Shown: positions 12,053 through 25,170 of the stretch, one piece after another
How the letters are laid out: the number at the start of each line of letters is the position of its first letter
Numbering within the stretch: the first letter of the stretch is position 1
NCBI RefSeq assembly: GCF_051401765.1
Contig: NW_027480438.1
Location: 6,262,001 to 6,326,000, forward strand
Direction of reading: 5' to 3'
DNA: 64,000 bases
Source: Calliopsis andreniformis
Lineage: Eukaryota > Arthropoda > Insecta > Hymenoptera > Andrenidae
Notes under the pieces: model-generated
What the model saw: only the letters and a program-made list of their open reading frames with translations
Told to the model about the DNA's origin: nothing
Databases searched by the model: none
Made by a program: the position numbers and the translations under genes

Positions 12053-13420
12053 TCAACCTCCAATCCTCAATACTCAATCTTCAATCCTCAATCTTCAATT
12101 CTCAATCCTCAATTCTCAATCCTCAATCGTCAATCCTCAATCCCCAATCCTCAATCTTCAATCCTCAATCCTCTATCCTCAATCCTCAAACCTCAATCCT
12201 CAGCCTTCAATCCTCAATACTCAATACCCAATCCTCAGTCTTCAATCCTCAATCCTCAATCATCAATTCTCAATCCTCAATCCTCAGGCCTCAGTCCTTA
12301 AACCTCAATCCTCAACCATCAGCCCTCATCCTCAATCCTCAACCCTCAATCCTCAATCCTCAATCTTCAATCCTCAATACTCAATCTTCAATCCTCGATC
12401 CTCAATCCTCAGTCCTCAAACCTCAATTCTGAATCATCAATCTCCAGCCCTCAGTCCTGAACAATCAGGTGACAATTCTCAATCCTCAATAGAATATCCC
12501 CAATTCACAGTTTTCAATACTCAATGCTCAATCTGCAATCTTCAAATCTCTATCCACAAACATCAATTCTCATCACTCAACACTCAACACTCAGTCCTCA
12601 ATGTTCAATCCTCAATCCTCAATTCTCAATCTTCAATCCTCAGTACTCAACCTTAAATCCTCAATCCTCAATCCTCAATCTTCAATCCTCAATACTCAAT
12701 ACTCCATCCTCAACCCTCAACCCTCAATCCTCAATCATCAATCCTCAATCTTCAATACTCAATCCTCAATCCTCAATCCTCAATCCTCAATACTCAATCC
12801 TCAATCACCAATCCTCAATCTTCAATCCTCAGTACTCAACCTTTAATCCTCAATCCTCAATCCTCAATCTTCAATCCTCAATCCTCAATCCTCAATCCTC
12901 AATCCTCAATCCTCAATCCTCAATTCTCAACCTTCAATCCTCAATACTCAATCTTAAGTCCTCAATCCTCAATCCTCAATCTTCAATCCTCAATCCTCAA
13001 TACTCAATCCTCAACCCTCAATCATCAATCCTCAATACTCAGACCTCAAACATGAATACTCAACCCTCAGTCCTCGTCCTCAATCCACAACCCTCAATCC
13101 TCAATACTCAATCTTCAATCATCAATATTCAATCTTCAGTCGTCAATCCTCAATCCTCAACACTCAATCCTCAATCCTCAATGTTCAATCAGCAATAGGC
13201 AATCCTCAATCTTCAGTCCTCAATCCTCAATCCTCAGTCCTCAATCCTCAATCCTCGGACCTCAAACATGAATACTCAACCGTCAGTCCTCGTCCTCAAT
13301 CCACAACCCTCAATCCTCAATCCTCAATCTTCAATCATCAATATTCAATCTTCAGTCCTCAATCCTCAATCCTCAATCCTCAATCCTCAACCCTCAATGT
13401 TCAATCCGCAATACCCAATC
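12053..13420 (+). repeat. HOR 'S' unit, copy S0
   Basis: About 1.37 kb, starting at TCAACCTCC and containing module A (12488-12597), TCTTAAGTCC, two ACATGAATAC/TCGTCC segments and CAGCAATAGGC. It is homologous to S1 and S2, with small length differences (offset to S1 varies between 2,013 and 2,048 bp). The second large copy holds it at about 55763-57130. Confidence 0.82.
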
Positions 13421-14100
13421 CTCAATCGTCAATCCTCAATCCTCAATCCTCAATCCTCAATCCTCAATCCTCAATCCTCAGTCCTCAAACCTCAATCCTG
13501 AAACCTCAATCCTGAATCCTCAATCTTCAGACCTCAGTCCTCAACAATCAGTTGTCAATTCTCAGTCCTCAATAGAATATCATCAATTCACAGTTTTCAA
13601 TACTCAATACTGAATTTGTAATCTTTAAATCTCTATCCACATACATCAACTCTCATCACTCAAACCTCAACACTCAGTCCCCAATCCTCAATCTTCAATC
13701 CTCAATCCTGAATGCTCAATCATCAATCCTCAATTTTCAATCCTCAATACTCAATCATGAATCCTCAATACTCAATCCTCAATCCTCAATGTTCAATCCG
13801 CAATACCCAGCCCTCAATCTTCGATCCTCAATCCTCAATCCTCAGTCCTCAATCCTCAATCCTCAATCCTCAGTCCTCAAACCTCAATCCTGAAACCTCA
13901 ATCCTGAATCCTCAATCTTCAGCCCTCAGTCGTCAATAATCAATAGTCAATTCTCAATCATCAATAGAATATCCTCAGTTCACAGTTTTCAATAATCAAT
14001 CCCCATTCTTCAATCTTCAAATCTCAATCCACAAACATCAATTCCCATCACTCAACCCTCAACACTAAGTCCTCAATCTTCAATCCTCAATCCTCAATCC

Positions 14101-15455
14101 TCAACCTCCAATCCTCAATACTCAATCTTCAATCCTCAATCTTCAATTCTCAATCCTCAATTCTCAATCCTCAATCGTCAATCCTCAATCCCCAATCCTC
14201 AATCTTCAATCCTCAATCCTCTATCCTCAATCCTCAAACCTCAATCCTCAGTCTTCAATCCTCAATACTCAATACCCAATCCTCAGTCTTCAATCCTCAA
14301 TCCTCAATCATCAATTCTCAATCCTCAATCCTCAGGCCTCATCCTCAATCCTCAACCCTCAATCCTCAATCCTCAATCTTCAATCCTCAATACTCAATCT
14401 TCAATCCTCAATCCTCAATCCTCAGTCCTCAAACCTCAATTCTGAATCATCAATCTCCAGCCCTCAGTCCTGAACAATCAGGTGACAATTCTCAATCCTC
14501 AATAGAATATCCCCAATTCACAGTTTTCAATACTCAATGCTCAATCTGCAATCTTCAAATCTCTATCCACAAACATCAATTCTCATCACTCAGCACTCAA
14601 CACTCAGTCCTCAATGTTCAATCCTCAATCCTCAATTCTCAATCTTCAATCCTCAGTACTCAACCTTAAATCCTCAATCCTCAATCCTCAATCTTCAATC
14701 CTCAATCCTCAATACTCAATCCTCAACCCTCAATCCTCAATCCTCAATCATCAATCCTCAATCTTCAATACTCAATCCTCAATCCTCAATCCTCAATCCT
14801 CAATCCTCAATCCTCAATCACCAATCCTCAATCTTCAATCCTCAGTACTCAACCTTTAATCCTCAATCCTCAATCCTCAATCTTCAATCCTCAATCCTCA
14901 ATCCTCAATCCTCAATCCTCAATCCTCAATCCTCAATCCTCAATCCTCAATCCTCAATCCTCAATTCTCAATCTTCAATCCTCAATACTCAATCTTAAGT
15001 CCTCAATCCTCAATCCTCAATCTTCAGTCCACAATCCTCAATACTCAATCCTCAACCCTCAATCCTCAATCCTCAATACTCAGACCTCAAACATGAATAC
15101 TCAACCCTCAGTCCTCGTCCTCAATCCACAACCCTCAATCCTCAATACTCAATCTTCAATCATCAATATTCAATCTTCAGTCGTCAATCCTCAATCCTCA
15201 ACACTCAATCCTCAATCCTCAATGTTCAATCAGCAATAGGCAATCCTCAATCTTCAATCCTCAATCCTCAATCCTCAATCTTCAATCCTCGGACCTCAAA
15301 CATGAATACTCAACCGTCAGTCCTCGTCCTCAATCCACAACCCTCAATCCTCAATCCTCAATCTTCAATCATCAATATTCAATCTTCAGTCCTCAATCCT
15401 CAATCCTCAATCCTCAATCCTCAACCCTCAAAGTTCAATCCGCAATACCCAATCC
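14101..15455 (+). repeat. HOR 'S' unit, copy S1 (1,355 bp)
   Basis: Head-to-tail neighbour of S2 at an offset of 1,355 bp. The length is fully explained as 194 monomers of which three are 6-mers: TCATCC at 14339-14344 and TCGTCC at 15115-15120 and 15324-15329 (191 x 7 + 3 x 6). It includes module A 14501-14610, an 11-monomer perfect run at 14884-14960, TCTTAAGTCC and CAGCAATAGGC. Confidence 0.92.
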
Positions 15456-16817
15456 TCAACCTCCAATCCTCAATACTCAATCTTCAATCCTCAATCTTCA
15501 ATTCTCAATCCTCAATTCTCAATCCTCAATCGTCAATCCTCAATCCCCAATCCTCAATCTTCAATCCTCAATCCTCTATCCTCAATCCTCAAACCTCAAT
15601 CCTCAGTCTTCAATCCTCAATACTCAATACCCAATCCTCAGTCTTCAATCCTCAATCCTCAATCATCAATTCTCAATCCTCAATCCTCAGGCCTCATCCT
15701 CAATCCTCAACCCTCAATCCTCAATCCTCAATCTTCAATCCTCAATACTCAATCTTCAATCCTCAATCCTCAATCCTCAGTCCTCAAACCTCAATTCTGA
15801 ATCATCAATCTCCAGCCCTCAGTCCTGAACAATCAGGTGACAATTCTCAATCCTCAATAGAATATCCCCAATTCACAGTTTTCAATACTCAATGCTCAAT
15901 CTGCAATCTTCAAATCTCTATCCACAAACATCAATTCTCATCACTCAGCACTCAACACTCAGTCCTCAATGTTCAATCCTCAATCCTCAATTCTCAATCT
16001 TCAATCCTCAGTACTCAACCTTAAATCCTCAATCCTCAATCCTCAATCTTCAATCCTCAATCCTCAATACTCAATCCTCAACCCTCAATCCTCAATCCTC
16101 AATCATCAATCCTCAATCTTCAATACTCAATCCTCAATCCTCAATCCTCAATCCTCAATCCTCAATCCTCAATCACCAATCCTCAATCTTCAATCCTCAG
16201 TACTCAACCTTTACTCCTCAATCCTCAATCCTCAATCTTCAATCCTCAATCCTCAATCCTCAATCCTCAATCCTCAATCCTCAATCCTCAATCCTCAATC
16301 CTCAATCCTCAATCCTCAATCCTCAATTCTCAATCTTCAATCCTCAATACTCAATCTTAAGTCCTCAATCCTCAATCCTCAATCTTCAGTCCTCAATCCT
16401 CAATACTCAATCCTCAACCCTCAATCCTCAATCCTCAATACTCAGACCTCAAACATGAATACTCAACCCTCAGTCCTCGTCCTCAATCCACAACCCTCAA
16501 TCCTCAATACTCAATCTTCAATCATCAATATTCAATCTTCAGTCGTCAATCCTCAATCCTCAACACTCAATCCTCAATCCTCAATGTTCAATCAGCAATA
16601 GGCAATCCTCAATCTTCAATCCTCAATCCTCAATCCTCAATCCTCAATCCTCGGACCTCAAACATGAATACTCATCCGTCAGTCCTCGTCCTCAATCCAC
16701 AACCCTCAATCCTCAATCCTCAATCTTCAATCATCAATATTCAATCTTCAGTCCTCAATCCTCAATCCTCAATCCTCAATCCTCAACCCTCAAAGTTCAA
16801 TCCGCAATACCCAATCC
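15456..16817 (+). repeat. HOR 'S' unit, copy S2 (1,362 bp)
   Basis: Tandem copy of S1, one heptamer longer. It includes module A 15856-15965 and the longest perfect run noticed (12 consensus monomers at 16239-16322). Private changes include CTTTACTCC for CTTTAATCC and ACTCATCCGTC for ACTCAACCGTC. It joins L3 where CGCAATACCC is followed by AATCCTCAATCG instead of AATCCTCAACC. Confidence 0.92.
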
Positions 16818-18794
16818 TCAATCGTCAATCCTCAATCCTCAATCCTCAATCCTCAATCCTCAATCCTCAATCCTCAATCCTCAATCCTCAATCTTCAATC
16901 CTCAATACTCAAGCTTCAATCCTCGATCCTCAATCCTCAGTCCTCAAACCTCAATTCTGAATCCTCAATCCTGAATCCTCAATCTCCAGCCCTCAGTCTT
17001 GAACAATCAGGTGACAATCCTCAATCCTCAATAGAATATCCTCAATTCACAGATTTGAATACTCAATACTCAATCTGCAATCTTTGAATCTCTATCCACA
17101 AACACCAATTCTCATCACTCAACCCACAACACTCAGTCTCCAATCTTCAATTTTCAATCCTCAATCGTCAATCCTCAATCCTCAATCCTCAATCCTCAAT
17201 CCTCAATCCTCAACCCTCAATCGTCAGTCTTCAAACCTCAATACTCAATCTTCAATCCTCAATCCTCAATCCTCAATCCTCAGTCTTCAATCCTCAATAC
17301 TCAATACCCAATCCTCAGTCTTCAATCCTCAATCCTCAATCATCAATTCTCAATCCTCAATCCTCAGTCCTCAGTCCTCAATCCTCAATCCTCAGTCCTC
17401 AATCCTCAGTCCTCAATCCTCAAACCTCAATCATCAACCGTCAGTCCTCGTCCTCAATCCTCAACACTCAATCCTCAATCCTCAATCTTCAATCATCAAT
17501 ACTCAATCTTCAATCCTCAATGTTCAATCCTAAATCCTCAATCCTCAATCCTCAATATTCAAAACAAAACCCTCAACCACCAATACTCAACACTCAACCA
17601 TCAATCCTCAATTCTCAATACTCAATAGAGTATCCCGAATTCTCATGGTCCAATACGCAATCCACAATTTTCAATAATCAAATCTCAATCCTGAAACATC
17701 AATTCTCAACACTCTATCCTCAACACTCAGTCCTCTCTCTTCAATCCTCCATCCTCAACCCTCAATCCTCAAGCGTCAATCCTCAATCCTCAATCCTCAG
17801 TCCTCAATCCTCAATCCTCAGTCCTCAAACCACAATCCTGAATCCTCAATCCTGAATCCTCAATCTTCAGCCCTCAGTCCTCAACTATCAGTTGTCAATC
17901 CTCAATCCTCACTAGAATATCCACAGTTCAGAGTTTTCCATACGCAATACTCAATCTGCAATCTTCAAATCTCTATGCACAAACATCAATTCTCATCACT
18001 CAACCCTCAACACTCAGTCCCCAATCCTCAACCTTCAATCATCAATACTCAATCTTCAATCCTCAATCTTCAATCCTCAATCCTCAATCCTCAATTCTCA
18101 ATCCTCAATTCTCAATCCTCAATCGTCAGTCCTCAATCCCCAATCCTCAATCTTCAATCCTCAATCCTCAATCCTCAATCCTCAATCCTCAATCCTCAAT
18201 CTTCAATCCTCAATACTCAATACCCAATCCACAGTCTTCAATCCTCAATCCTCAATCCTCAATTCTCAATCCTCAATCCTCAGTCCTCAGTCCTTAAACC
18301 TCAATCCTCAACCCTCAGCCCTCATCCTCAATCCTCAATCCTCAATCCTCAATCCTCAATCTTCAATCCTCAGTACTCAATCCTCAACCCTCAGACCTAA
18401 TCCTTCAATCCTGAATAACCAATCCTCAATCTTCAATCCTCAATCCTCAATCCTCAATTCTCAATCCTCAATCCTCAATCCTCAGACCTCAAACATCAAT
18501 ACTCAACCCTCAGTCCTCGTCCTCAATCCGCAACCCTCAATCCTCAATGCTCAATCTTCAATCATCAATATTCAATCTTCAATCCTCAATCCTCAATCCT
18601 CAATCCTCAATCCTCAATCCACAATCCTCGGACCTCAAACATGAATACTCAACCCTCAGTCCTCGTCCTCAATCCACAACCCTCAATCCTCAATCCTCAA
18701 TCTTCAATCTTCAATATTCAATCTTCAGTCCTCAATCCTCAATCCTCAATCCTCAATGTTCAATCCGCAATACCCAGCCCTCAATCTTCGATCC
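16818..18794 (+). repeat. HOR 'L' unit, copy L3
   Basis: Shorter at its left end than L1 and L2 because it joins S2 directly. Order: AAGCTT 16911-16916, module A 17030-17139 (with private GATTTGAATAC), module B 17624-17754 and module A variant 17911-18020. Offset from L2 is 7,008, then 7,015 bp, differing by one heptamer. Confidence 0.87.
17624..17754 (+). repeat. Module B in L3
   Basis: 131-bp module B with GAATTCTCATGG, ACGCAATCCAC and TTTTCAATAATC, preceded by CCACCAATACTC. Its near-identical partner 46,223 bp away is at 63847-63977. Confidence 0.88.
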
Positions 18795-19067
18795 TCAATC
18801 CTCAATCCTCAGTCCTCAATCCTCAATCCTCAATCCTCAGTCCTCAAACCTCAATCCTGAAACCTCAATCCTGAATCCTCAATCTTCAGCCCTCAGTCGT
18901 CAATAATCAATAGTCAATTCTCAATCATCAATAGAATATCCTCAATTCACAGTTTTCAATAATCAATCCCCATTCTTCAATCTTCAAATCTCAATCCACA
19001 AACATCAATTCCCATCACTCAACCCTCAACACTAAGTCCTCAATCTTCAATCCTCAATCCTCAATCC
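18795..19067 (+). repeat. Linker with CCCCATTCTTC module A
   Basis: Matches 13815-14100 in copy 1 (same GTCGTCAATAATC lead-in and module A 18930-19039) and serves as the joint between an L unit and an S unit. The only structure in it is the module. Confidence 0.75.
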
Positions 19068-20140
19068 TCAACCTCCAATCCTCAATACTCAATCTTCAAT
19101 CCTCAATCTTCAATTCTCAATCCTCAATTCTCAATCCTCAATCGTCAATCCTCAATCCCCAATCCTCAATCTTCAATCCTCAATCCTCTATCCTCAATCC
19201 TCAAACCTCAATCCTCAGTCTTCAATCCTCAATACTCAATACCCAATCCTCAGTCTTCAATCCTCAATCCTCAATCATCAATTCTCAATCCTCAATCCTC
19301 AGGCCTCAGTCCTTAAACCTCAATCCTCAACCCTCAGCCCTTATCTTCAATCCTCAACCCTCAATCCTCAATCCTCAATCTTCAATCCTCAATACTCAAT
19401 CTTCAATCCTCAATCCTCAATCCTCAGTCCTCAAACCTCAATTCTGAATCATCAATCTCCAGCCCTCAGTCCTGAACAATCAGGTGACAATTCTCAATCC
19501 TCAATAGAATATCCCCAATTCACAGTTTTCAATACTCAATGCTCAATCTGCAATCTTCAAATCTCTATCCACAAACATCAATTCTGATCACTCAACACTC
19601 AACACTCAGTCCTCAATGTTCAATCCTCAATCCTCAATTCTCAACCTTCAATCCTCAGTACTCAACCTTAAATCCTCAATCCTCAATCCTCAATCTTCAA
19701 TCCTCAATCCTCAATACTCCATCCTCAACCCTCAATCCTCAATCCTCAATCATCAATCCTCAATCTTCAATACTCAATCCTCAATCCTCAATCCTCAATC
19801 CTCAATCCTCAATCCTCAATCACCAATCCTCAATCTTCAATCCTCAGTACTCAACCTTTAATCCTCAATCCTCAATCCTCAATCTTCAATCCTCAATCCT
19901 CAATCCTCAATCCTCAATCCTCAATCCTCAATCCTCAATCCTCAATCCTCAATCCTCAATCCTCAATTCTCAATCTTCAATCCTCAATACTCAATCTTAA
20001 GTCCTCAATCATCAATCCTCAATCTTCAATCCTCAATCCTCAATACTCAATCCTCAACCCTCAATCCTCAATCCTCAGTACTCAGACCTCAAACATGGAT
20101 ACTCAACCCTCAGTCCTCGTCCTCAATCCACAATCCTCAA
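19068..20140 (+). repeat. HOR 'S' unit, truncated copy S3
   Basis: Begins at TCAACCTCC like S1 and carries module A 19503-19612 and TCTTAAGTCC. It breaks off after ACATGGATAC and TCGTCC, where S1 would continue. From about 20140 the sequence belongs to the next family. This is the right border of the A/B-module domain. Confidence 0.85.
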
Positions 20141-21353
20141 TCCTCAATCCTCAATTCTCAATCCTCAATTCTCAATCCTCAATCGTCAGTCCTCAATCCC
20201 CAATCCTCAATCTTCAATCCTCAATCCTCAATCCTCAATCCTCAATCCTCAATCCTCAATCTTCAATCCTCAATCCACTGTCCTCAATTCTCAATCCACA
20301 ATCCTCAGTCCTCAGTCCTCAAACCTCAATCCTCAACCCTCAGCCCTCATCCTCAATCCTCAATCATCAATCTTCAATCCTCAATACTCAGTCTTCAATC
20401 CTCAATCCTCAATCCTCAACCCTCAATCCTCAATCCTCAATCATCAGTCCTCAATCTTCAATACTCGATCCTCAATCCTCGATCCTCAATCCTCAATACT
20501 CAATCTTCAATCCTCAATACTCAATCTTCGATCCTCAATCCTCAACACTCAATCCTCAATACTCAATCCTCAGTCATGAATACTCAATCTTCAATACTCA
20601 ATCCTCAATCCTCAATCCTCAATCCTCAATTCTCAATCCTCAATTCTCAATCCTCAATCCTCAATCCTCAGTCCACAGTCCTCAAACCTCAATCCTCAAT
20701 CCTGAACCCTCCGCCCTCATCCTCCATCATCAATCCTCAATCCTCAATCCTGAATCTTCAATCCTCAATACTCAACCTTCGATCCTCAATCCTCAGTCCT
20801 AAATCCTCAAACCTCAGTCCTCAGTCATGAATACTCCATCTTCAATACTCAATACACAATCCTCAATCGTCAATCCTCAATCCTCAATCCTCAATCCTCA
20901 TTCTTCAAACCTCAATCCTCAACCTTCAGTCCTCATCCTCAACTCCCAATTCTCAATCCTCAACCCTCAATTCTCAATCTTCAAACCTCAATAATCAATC
21001 TTCAATCCTCAATCCCCAGTCCTCAATCTTCAATCCTCAATGCTCAATCCTCATTCCTCAATCCTCAGTCCTCAATCCTCAATCCTCAATCCTCAATCCT
21101 CAATCATCAATCCTCAATCTTCAGCACTCAATCATAAACCCTCAATCCTGAATCTTCAATCCTCAATCCTCAATCCTCGATCCTCAATCCTCAATCCTCA
21201 ATCATCAATCCTCAATCTTCAACACTCAATCCTCAATCCTCAATCCTCAATCCTCAATCCTCAATCATCAATCCTCAATCTTCAATACTGAATCCTCAAT
21301 CCTCAATCCTCAATCCTCAATACTCAAACATCAATCCTCAATTCCCAATACTC

Positions 21354-21410
21354 AATAGAATATCCTGGATTCTCAGTATTCAATACTCAAACCTCAATCC
21401 TCAACCATCA
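21354..21410 (+). repeat. Module C, first copy
   Basis: Diverged heptamers AATAGAATATCC, GGATTCTCAG and TATTCAATAC followed by AAACC. Module C shares its first 12 bases with module A but then differs. Other copies start at 21786, 24360, 24597, 26133, 26370, 28359, 28596, 30251, 30683, 34749, 35217, 36385 and 37947. I saw none in 1-20140 or after 43711. Confidence 0.82.
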
Positions 21411-22657
21411 ACCCTCATCCTCCATCCTCAATCCTGAATCCTCAAACCTCAATCTCCAATCCTCAATACTCAATCTTCGATCTTCAATCCGCAACACTCA
21501 ATCCTCAATCCTCAATCCTCAGTCATGAATACTCAATCTTCAATACTCAATCCTCAATCCTCTATTCTCAATCCTCAATCCTCAATCCCCAATCCTCAAT
21601 CCTCAGTCATCAATCCTCAATCTTCAATACTCAATCCTCAATCATCAATCCTCACTCCTCAATCCTCAATCCTCATTCCTCAAACCTCAGTCTTCGTACC
21701 TCAATCCTCAACCGTCAGTCCTCGTCCTCAATCCTCAACTATCAATCCTCAATACTCAACCATCGATACTCAATTCTCAATACTCAATAGAATATCCTGA
21801 ATTCTCAGTTTTCAATACTCAATCCTCAATCTTCAATCTTCATGTCTCCATCCACAAACATCAATTCTCATCTCTCGACCCTCAACATTCAGTCCTGAAT
21901 CTTCAATCCTCAATCCTCAATACTCAATCCTCAAACCTCAATCTTCAATCCTCAATCCTCAATCCTCAATCATCAATCCTCAATCTTCAAAACTCAATAC
22001 TCAATCCTCAATTCTCAATCCTCAATACTCGACCATCAATCATCAATCTTCAATCCTCAATACTCGGTCTTCAATCATCAATCCTCAATCCTCAATCCTC
22101 AATCCTCAATCCACAATCATCAATCCTCAATCCTTAATCATCAACCTTCAACCCTCAATCCTCAATCCTCAGTCCTCAATCCTCAATACTCAATCTTCAA
22201 TCCCAATCCTCAATCCTCAATCCTCAATCCTCAATCCTCAGTCATCAATCCTCAATCTTCAATACCCAATCGTCAATACTCAGTCCACAATTCTCAATCC
22301 TCAATCCTCGTTCCTCAAACCTCAATCCTCAACCCTCAGTCCTCATCCTCAATTCTCCATTCTCAATCCTCAAACCTCAATCTTCAATCCTCAATACTCA
22401 ATCCTCAATCCTCAATCCTCAATTCTCAATCCTCAATCCTCAGTCCACAGTCCACAAACCTCAATCCTCAACCCTCAGCCATCATCCTCAATCCTCAATA
22501 CTCAATCCTCAATCCTCAGTCATCAAACCTCAATCTTCAATACTCAATCCTCAACCCTCAATCCTCAGTCCTCAAACCTCAATTCCGAATCCTCAATCCT
22601 GAATGCTCAATCGTCATCCCTCAGTCCGCAACAATCAATTATCAATCCTCAATCCTC

Positions 22658-22767
22658 AATAGAATATCCTCAATTCACAGTTTTCAATACTGAATCCCCA
22701 ATCTTCGATCTTCAAATCTCAATACACAGACATCATTTCTCATCACTCAACCCTCAACACTCAGTCC
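22658..22767 (+). repeat. Module A, middle-domain subtype
   Basis: Variant with ACTGAATCCCC, TCTTCGATCTTC and ACACAGACATC. It is preceded by CCGCAACAATC and AATTATCAATCC. Related copies lie at 28833, 31555 and 33238. This subtype is confined to the middle of the window. Confidence 0.85.
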
Positions 22768-23446
22768 TCAATCTTCAATCCTCAATCCTCAATCCTCAAT
22801 CTTCAATCCTCCATACTCTATCTTCAATCCTCAATCCTCAATCATCAATCCCCAATACTCAATCCTCAGTCATCAATCCTCAATCTTCAATACTCAATCC
22901 TCAATTATCAATCCTCAATCCTCAATCCTCAATCCTCATTCCTCAAACCTCAATCCTCGTACCTCAATCCTCAACCGTCAGTCCTCGTCCTCAATCCTCA
23001 ACTATCAATCCTCAATCCTCAATATTCAATCCTCAATACTCAATCTTCAATCCTCAATCCTCAATTATCAATCCTCAATACTCAATGGTCAATCGTCAAT
23101 ACTCAATCGTCAATCCTCAATCCCCAATCCTGAATCTTCAATCCTCAATCCTCAACCCTCAATCCTCAATCCTCAATCTTCAATCCTTAATACTCAATCT
23201 TCAATCCTCAATTCTCAATCCTCAATCCTCAATCCTCAATCTTCAATCTTCAATCCTCAACCGTCAGTCCTCGTCCTCAATCCTCAACCCTCAATCCTCA
23301 ATCCTCAAACTTCAATCATTAATACTCAATCTTCAATCCTCAATTCTCAATCCTCAATCCTCAATCCTCATTCCGCAATATGAAACACACAACCATCATC
23401 CATCAGTGCTCAATACTCAACCATCAATCCTCAATTCTTAATACTC

Positions 23447-23577
23447 AATGGAATATCCTGAATTCTCGTGATTCAATACTCAATCCACAATATTCAATAA
23501 TCAGATCTCGATCCTCAAACATCAATACTCAACACTCAATCCTCAACACTCGGTCCTCTCTCTTCAATCCTCCATCC
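23447..23577 (+). repeat. Module B, full-length middle subtype
   Basis: 131-bp module with AATGGAATATCC, TCTCGTGATTC, AATATTCAATAATC, AGATCTCGATCC and CGGTCCTCTCTC. Its partner is 32344-32474. It is the intact relative of the shortened copies at 25063 and 26738. Confidence 0.88.
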
Positions 23578-25062
23578 TCAATCCTCTATCCTCAAGCGTC
23601 AATCCTCAACCCTCAGTCCTCATCCTCAACTCCCAATTCTCAATCCTCAATCCTCAATTCTCAATCTTCAATCCTCAACAATCAATCTTCAATCCTCAAT
23701 CCCCAGTCCGCAATCTTCAATCCTCAATGCTCAATCCTCAATCCTCAATCCTCAGTCCTCAATCCTCAATCCTCAATCCTCATACCTCAATCCTCAACCG
23801 TCAGTCCTCGTCCTCAATCCTCAACTATCAATCCGCAATCCTCAATATACAATCATCAATACTCAATCTTCACTCCTCAATCCTCAATCCTCGTTCCTCA
23901 AACCTCAATCCTCAACCCTCAGCCATCATCTTCAATCCTCAATCCTTGTTCCTCAATCCTCAACCCTCAATCCTCAATCCTCAATAGTCAATCTCCAATC
24001 CTAGATCCTGAATCCCCAATTGACAATCCTTAATCCTCAATCTTCAATCCTCAATCCTCAATTCTCAATTATCAAACTTCAATCCTCAATACTCAATCTT
24101 CAAACCTCAATCCTCAATCCTGAATCGTCGATCCTCATTCTTCAATCCTCAATACCCAATCCTCAATCCTCAATACTCAATCGTCAATCCTCAGTCCGCA
24201 ATTCTCAATCCTCAGTCCTCGTTCCTCAAACCTCAATCCTCAACCCTCAGTCCTCATCCTCAATTCTCAATCCTCAATCCTCAAACCTCAATCTTCAATC
24301 CTCAATACTCAATCCTCTATCCTCCATACTCAACCATCAATCCTCAATTCTCAATACTCAATAGAGTATCCTGAATGCTCAGTATTCAATACTCAAACCT
24401 CAATCCTCAACCCTCAGCCCTCATCCTCCATCCTCAATCCTCAATCCTCAAACATCAATCTTCAATCCTCAATACTCAATCTTCGATTCTCAATTCTCAA
24501 TCCTCAGTACTCAATCCCCAATCCTCAATCTTCAATCCTCAATACTCAATCCTCAATCCTCAATACTCAACCATCAATCCTCAATTCCCAATACTCAATA
24601 GAATATCCTGAATTCTCAGTATTCAATACTCAAACCTCAATCCTCAACCCTCAGTCCTCATCCTCCAGCCTCAATCCTCAATCCTCAAACCTCAATCTTC
24701 AAACCTCAATACTCAATCTTCGATCCTCAATCCTCAACACTCAATCCTCAATCCTCAATCCTCAGTCATGAATACTCAATCTTCAATACTCAATCCTCAA
24801 TCCTCAATCATCAATCCTCAATCCTCAATCCTCATCCTCGTTCCTCAAACCTCAATCCTCAATCTTCAATCCTCAACCGTCAGTCCTCGTCCTCAGTCCT
24901 CAACCCTCAATCCTCAATCCTCAATCTTCAATCATCAATACTCAATCTTCAATCCTCAATTCTCAATCCTCAATCCTCAGTCCTCAATCCTCAATATTCA
25001 ACACACAACCATCAACCATCAACTCTCAATACTCAACCATCAATACTCAATTCTTAATACTC
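23447..25062 (+). repeat. Middle HOR unit M1
   Basis: First of three tandem units that each run from a module B to a pair of C modules. M1 has module B at 23447-23577 and C modules at 24360 and 24597 (237 bp apart). Length to the next B is 1,616 bp. It also carries AATCGTCGATCC-type heptamers shared with M3 but not M2. Confidence 0.85.
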
Positions 25063-25170
25063 AATAGAATATCCAATCCACAATATTCAGTAATCAAACA
25101 TCGAACCACAAACATCAATTCTCAACAGTCAATCCTCAACACTCGGTCCTCTCTCTTCAATCCTCCATCC
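25063..25170 (+). repeat. Module B with a 23-bp internal deletion
   Basis: Here AATATCC is followed directly by AATCCACAATATTC. The 23 bases between them in module B 23447 are absent, so the module is 108 instead of 131 bp. Because 23 is not a multiple of seven, the heptamer register shifts by two. Confidence 0.88.

Larger units (their letters stand above)
1..13790 (+). repeat. Segmental duplication, copy 1 left part (pairs with 43711-57500)
   Basis: This block is repeated at a constant offset of 43,710 bp. I noticed only six difference sites by eye: 1616 C/G, 3436 G/C, 5343-5344 AG/CC, 9500 A/G, 9954 C/T and 12983 T/C (this copy/second copy). That implies identity above 99.9 percent, although I could not align every base. 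It contains module A copies starting at 301, 1008, 1260, 2754, 4060, 4941, 6183, 6533, 7372, 7778, 8610, 10022, 10896, 11915, 12488 and 13571, and module B copies at 728, 4654 and 10616. The first 770 bases also occur a third time at 41041-41810. The left end is cut by the window. Confidence 0.95.
13791..17777 (+). repeat. Segmental duplication, copy 1 right part (pairs with 60014-64000)
   Basis: From 13791 the offset to the second copy changes from 43,710 to 46,223 bp. This copy therefore lacks a 2,513-bp unit present at 57501-60013. Differences noticed by eye include 15031 A/T and 17433 A/C (this copy/second copy). It contains S1, S2 and most of L3, with module A starts at 13963, 14501, 15856 and 17030. 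Homology stops at 17777 only because the window ends. Confidence 0.95.
20251..23571 (+). repeat. 3.3 kb duplicated block, copy 1 (pairs with 29148-32468)
   Basis: Repeated at a constant offset of 8,897 bp, which is 1,271 x 7. Few differences were noticed, for example 21483 T/C and 22278 A/C (this copy/other copy). It contains module C copies at 21354 and 21786, module A at 22658-22767 and most of module B 23447-23577. It also has a rare 6-mer CAATCC at about 22204. The left border is near TCAATCTTC before TCCACTGTCC. The right border is inside the tail of module B. Confidence 0.93.
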
